This document shows, one piece after another, positions 14,644 to 16,206 of a DNA stretch of 16,206 nucleotides. The notes under the pieces were generated by a model. That model did no database searches. It saw only the letters and a list, made by a program, of their open reading frames with translations, and was not told the origin of the DNA. Position 1 is the first letter of the stretch. The number at the start of each line of letters is the position of its first letter. Position numbers and translations under genes: made by a program. The DNA comes from CAZVON01 sp964628435. Lineage in GTDB: Bacteria > Patescibacteriota > Microgenomatia > Levybacterales > UBA12049. Where the stretch lies: contig CAZVON010000024.1 of assembly GCA_964628435.1 (NCBI GenBank), positions 1 to 16,206 on the forward strand. Reading direction: 5' to 3'.

Positions 14644-15814
14644 TGATTCTTTTTTACGAGAAAAGAAAATCATAGGTTCCACCCATGAATTTCTTACTGG
14701 ATTTATTGAACATCTTGGAGATTATCTGGTTCATAAAAAAATAAACTCTTTTTTGATCATTCAGCACCCATTGCATCCAATTGTAGGAAAGTCTATATCA
14801 ACTTTTAAATTTTTTAGAGTTGGGAAATTGGAAAAAAAAGGTCAAAGCAGTGTTTCAAGCTCATATGATTTGCTTAATTATATTAAAGTTTCATTTTTAA
14901 CCGTCTGGTGGGTTTTGATCCATGGCGAGAGATGGGATCTATTTATTGGCAACAATGGTCTTAATACATTTGCTGGTTTAATACTTAAGAAAATGAATAG
15001 AGTAGAAAAAGTAGTGTTTTATTCTGTTGACTTTGTTCCCAATAGATTTAAAAACAAACTTTTGAATAACTTTTATCATTGGGTCGATAAGATAGGAATA
15101 ATATATTCGAATGAAGTTTGGGTTTTATCTCCCAGAATGGTAGAAGGACGAAGAAAGTATCTACATATTGATAAAAGATATGACAAGAAACAGATTCTTG
15201 TACCAGAAGGAGTATGGTTAGACAGAATAAAGCGAAAACAATTTAAAGAAATCAAGAGAAATACTGCTATTTTTGTTGGGACACTAATGGAAAGAACGGG
15301 AGCCCATCTTGTAATCGAGAGCATTCCATTTATAATAAAGAAAATCCCTGAATTTGAACTCATAATTGTTGGAAAAGGATATTTCAGAGAGGAACTTGAG
15401 AAAAGAGTAAAAAAGTTGAATCTAGAAAACCATGTAATATTTAAAGGTTTTATTGAAAGTCATAAGGATGTAGAGAATTTAATAGCTTCATGCGCTGTAG
15501 GAATGGCCACGTATACTAATGACGAATTGGGGTTAACGTACTATGCAGATCCAGCAAAAACAAAACTTTATTTGGGGGCTGGAATACCCGTAGTTATGAC
15601 TGATACGTTTTATAACGCGAAAGATATTGAAAATGCAGGAGCAGGATTAATTGTGAAAGACGAACCTGAAGATATTGCCAAGGGTATAATTAAAATTATT
15701 TTTTCAGAAAAAACCTTAAAACAATATAGAATTTCTGCGCTCTCTTTTGCTCGAGGCTATGACTACGCTGAATTATTTAGGACTAATTTAATTCGCATTC
15801 TTAAGGACTATTGA
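14630..15814 (+). CDS. Glycosyltransferase family 4-like (GT-B fold)
   Basis: This 394-residue retaining glycosyltransferase is the complete relative of the truncated gene at 11544 and the minus-strand gene at 1614. Shared landmarks are STHEFLTGFIEHLGDYL (17-33), IIQHPLHP, WDLFIGNNGLNTFAGLILKK (102-121) and FYSVDFVPNRFKN (130-142). VWVLSPRM (163-170) follows. The donor half has IFVGTLMERTGAHLVIESI (214-232), IIVGKGYFREELE, FKGFIESHKD and DPAKTKLYLGAGIPVVMTD (307-325). No signal peptide is seen, so a cytoplasmic enzyme at the membrane face is likely. ATG 14630 overlaps the aminotransferase stop. An alternative ATG at 14643 (TAATG) would be in frame only if the T6 run at 14650-14655 had one more T. 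Donor and acceptor are unknown. Confidence 0.85.
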   Translation: MRLHNDSFLREKKIIGSTHEFLTGFIEHLGDYLVHKKINSFLIIQHPLHPIVGKSISTFKFFRVGKLEKKGQSSVSSSYDLLNYIKVSFLTVWWVLIHGERWDLFIGNNGLNTFAGLILKKMNRVEKVVFYSVDFVPNRFKNKLLNNFYHWVDKIGIIYSNEVWVLSPRMVEGRRKYLHIDKRYDKKQILVPEGVWLDRIKRKQFKEIKRNTAIFVGTLMERTGAHLVIESIPFIIKKIPEFELIIVGKGYFREELEKRVKKLNLENHVIFKGFIESHKDVENLIASCAVGMATYTNDELGLTYYADPAKTKLYLGAGIPVVMTDTFYNAKDIENAGAGLIVKDEPEDIAKGIIKIIFSEKTLKQYRISALSFARGYDYAELFRTNLIRILKDY

Positions 15815-15815
15815 A

Positions 15816-16206
15816 ATGAAGAGATTAACTTTTGACGAAAATCAGGCATTAGCGCTTAATAACCTATTTCATCCTTCAGGTAGATTTAATCGGGAATCAC
15901 TTGATGAGATTGAAATAAAATGTATACGTGATTACAATAAACAGTTTTTGCCTATAATTCTAAAGGAATCTTTAGCACTTCTTAAAAAAAATGGAATTCT
16001 TAAGTTTTATTATTCTCCAAAAAGAGATGGTTTGTCTATGCAGGATGTTGAGGGTACTATGTGGTGGTTGTTTAAAAGAGATTGTATAATTTTAACCCAT
16101 CATACTGGAGTTAACTCTCTCTTAAAGATTAAAAAAAACATTCAAGAGACACATAGAGATGACGATATCGACAAGTGGACATTTGGAATGGTAACAAACG
16201 GAGTTC
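15816..16206 (+). CDS. Unidentified protein, 5' part; possible glycosyltransferase with N-terminal extra domain
   Basis: ATG 15816 lies one base after the preceding stop and the frame stays open for 130 codons to the window end. It starts MKRLTFDENQALALNNLFHP. A helical stretch follows with ESLALLKKNGILKFYYSP (51-68), which is reminiscent of the last strand region of a methyltransferase. Then come DVEGTMWWLFKRDCIIL and, at the edge, DKWTFGMVTNGV. A phrase like WTFGMVTNG commonly opens a GT-A domain in family 2 glycosyltransferases, so a two-domain glycosyltransferase is possible. That rests on about a dozen residues and is tentative. Tight spacing places it in the same operon as the glycosyltransferase at 14630. 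Confidence 0.55.
   Translation, partial: MKRLTFDENQALALNNLFHPSGRFNRESLDEIEIKCIRDYNKQFLPIILKESLALLKKNGILKFYYSPKRDGLSMQDVEGTMWWLFKRDCIILTHHTGVNSLLKIKKNIQETHRDDDIDKWTFGMVTNGV

Noticed and set aside
1..16206. CRISPR array, tRNA, insertion sequence, toxin-antitoxin or defence island
   Set aside because: I saw no spaced repeats, cloverleaf-like sequence, transposase or terminal inverted repeats. All recognisable genes belong to sugar metabolism and transfer.

Overview
The window is AT-rich bacterial DNA made almost entirely of genes for building and modifying surface-glycan sugars. It contains nucleotide-sugar dehydratases and epimerases, sugar aminotransferases, left-handed beta-helix acetyltransferases, sugar methyltransferases, glycosyltransferases and one large membrane protein that looks like a GT-C enzyme. 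All three stop codons are used as stops. Genes are tightly packed, with 4-base ATGA overlaps, and few starts have a convincing Shine-Dalgarno. The gene style and glycosyltransferase family resemble Candidate Phyla Radiation (Patescibacteria) genomes from metagenomes. That placement is an inference and no marker gene confirms it. A run of ten Ns at 7198-7207 shows that this is a scaffolded assembly.

Layout: (1) 1-471, minus: 5' part of a CapD/PseB-type UDP-sugar 4,6-dehydratase. (2) 572-1620, plus: sugar O-methyltransferase with an apparent one-base frameshift near its 3' end. (3) 6514 down to 1614, minus: a compact six-gene operon in the order RfbC (3,5-epimerase), SDR, RfbD (4-ketoreductase), serine-acetyltransferase-like acyltransferase, SDR, glycosyltransferase. 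Spacings run from a 4-base overlap to 8 bases. (4) 6647-9959, plus: DegT-family aminotransferase crossed by the N gap, a GT-C-like membrane protein, and a NeuD-type acetyltransferase. (5) 9956-12441, plus: a damaged stretch where four truncated genes sit around one intact Fcl-like SDR. Two of its joins are chimeric: epimerase start into methyltransferase, and glycosyltransferase front half into NeuD back half. (6) 12607-16206, plus: Fcl-like SDR, second DegT aminotransferase, glycosyltransferase, and the 5' part of a protein that may be a glycosyltransferase. The longest gene-free stretch is 165 bp (12442-12606).

The genes fit a pathway that makes dTDP- and probably GDP- or UDP-linked deoxy and amino sugars, decorates them with acetyl and methyl groups, and transfers them to a lipid-linked or surface glycan. 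RfbA and RfbB, which would supply dTDP-4-keto-6-deoxyglucose, are not in the window. I found no CRISPR array, tRNA, rRNA, transposase or clearly new defence-type system. The most notable signals are the two chimeric junctions, the homopolymer-associated frameshifts, the three divergent members of one glycosyltransferase family, and catalytic-site substitutions in RfbC and the second Fcl-like SDR.
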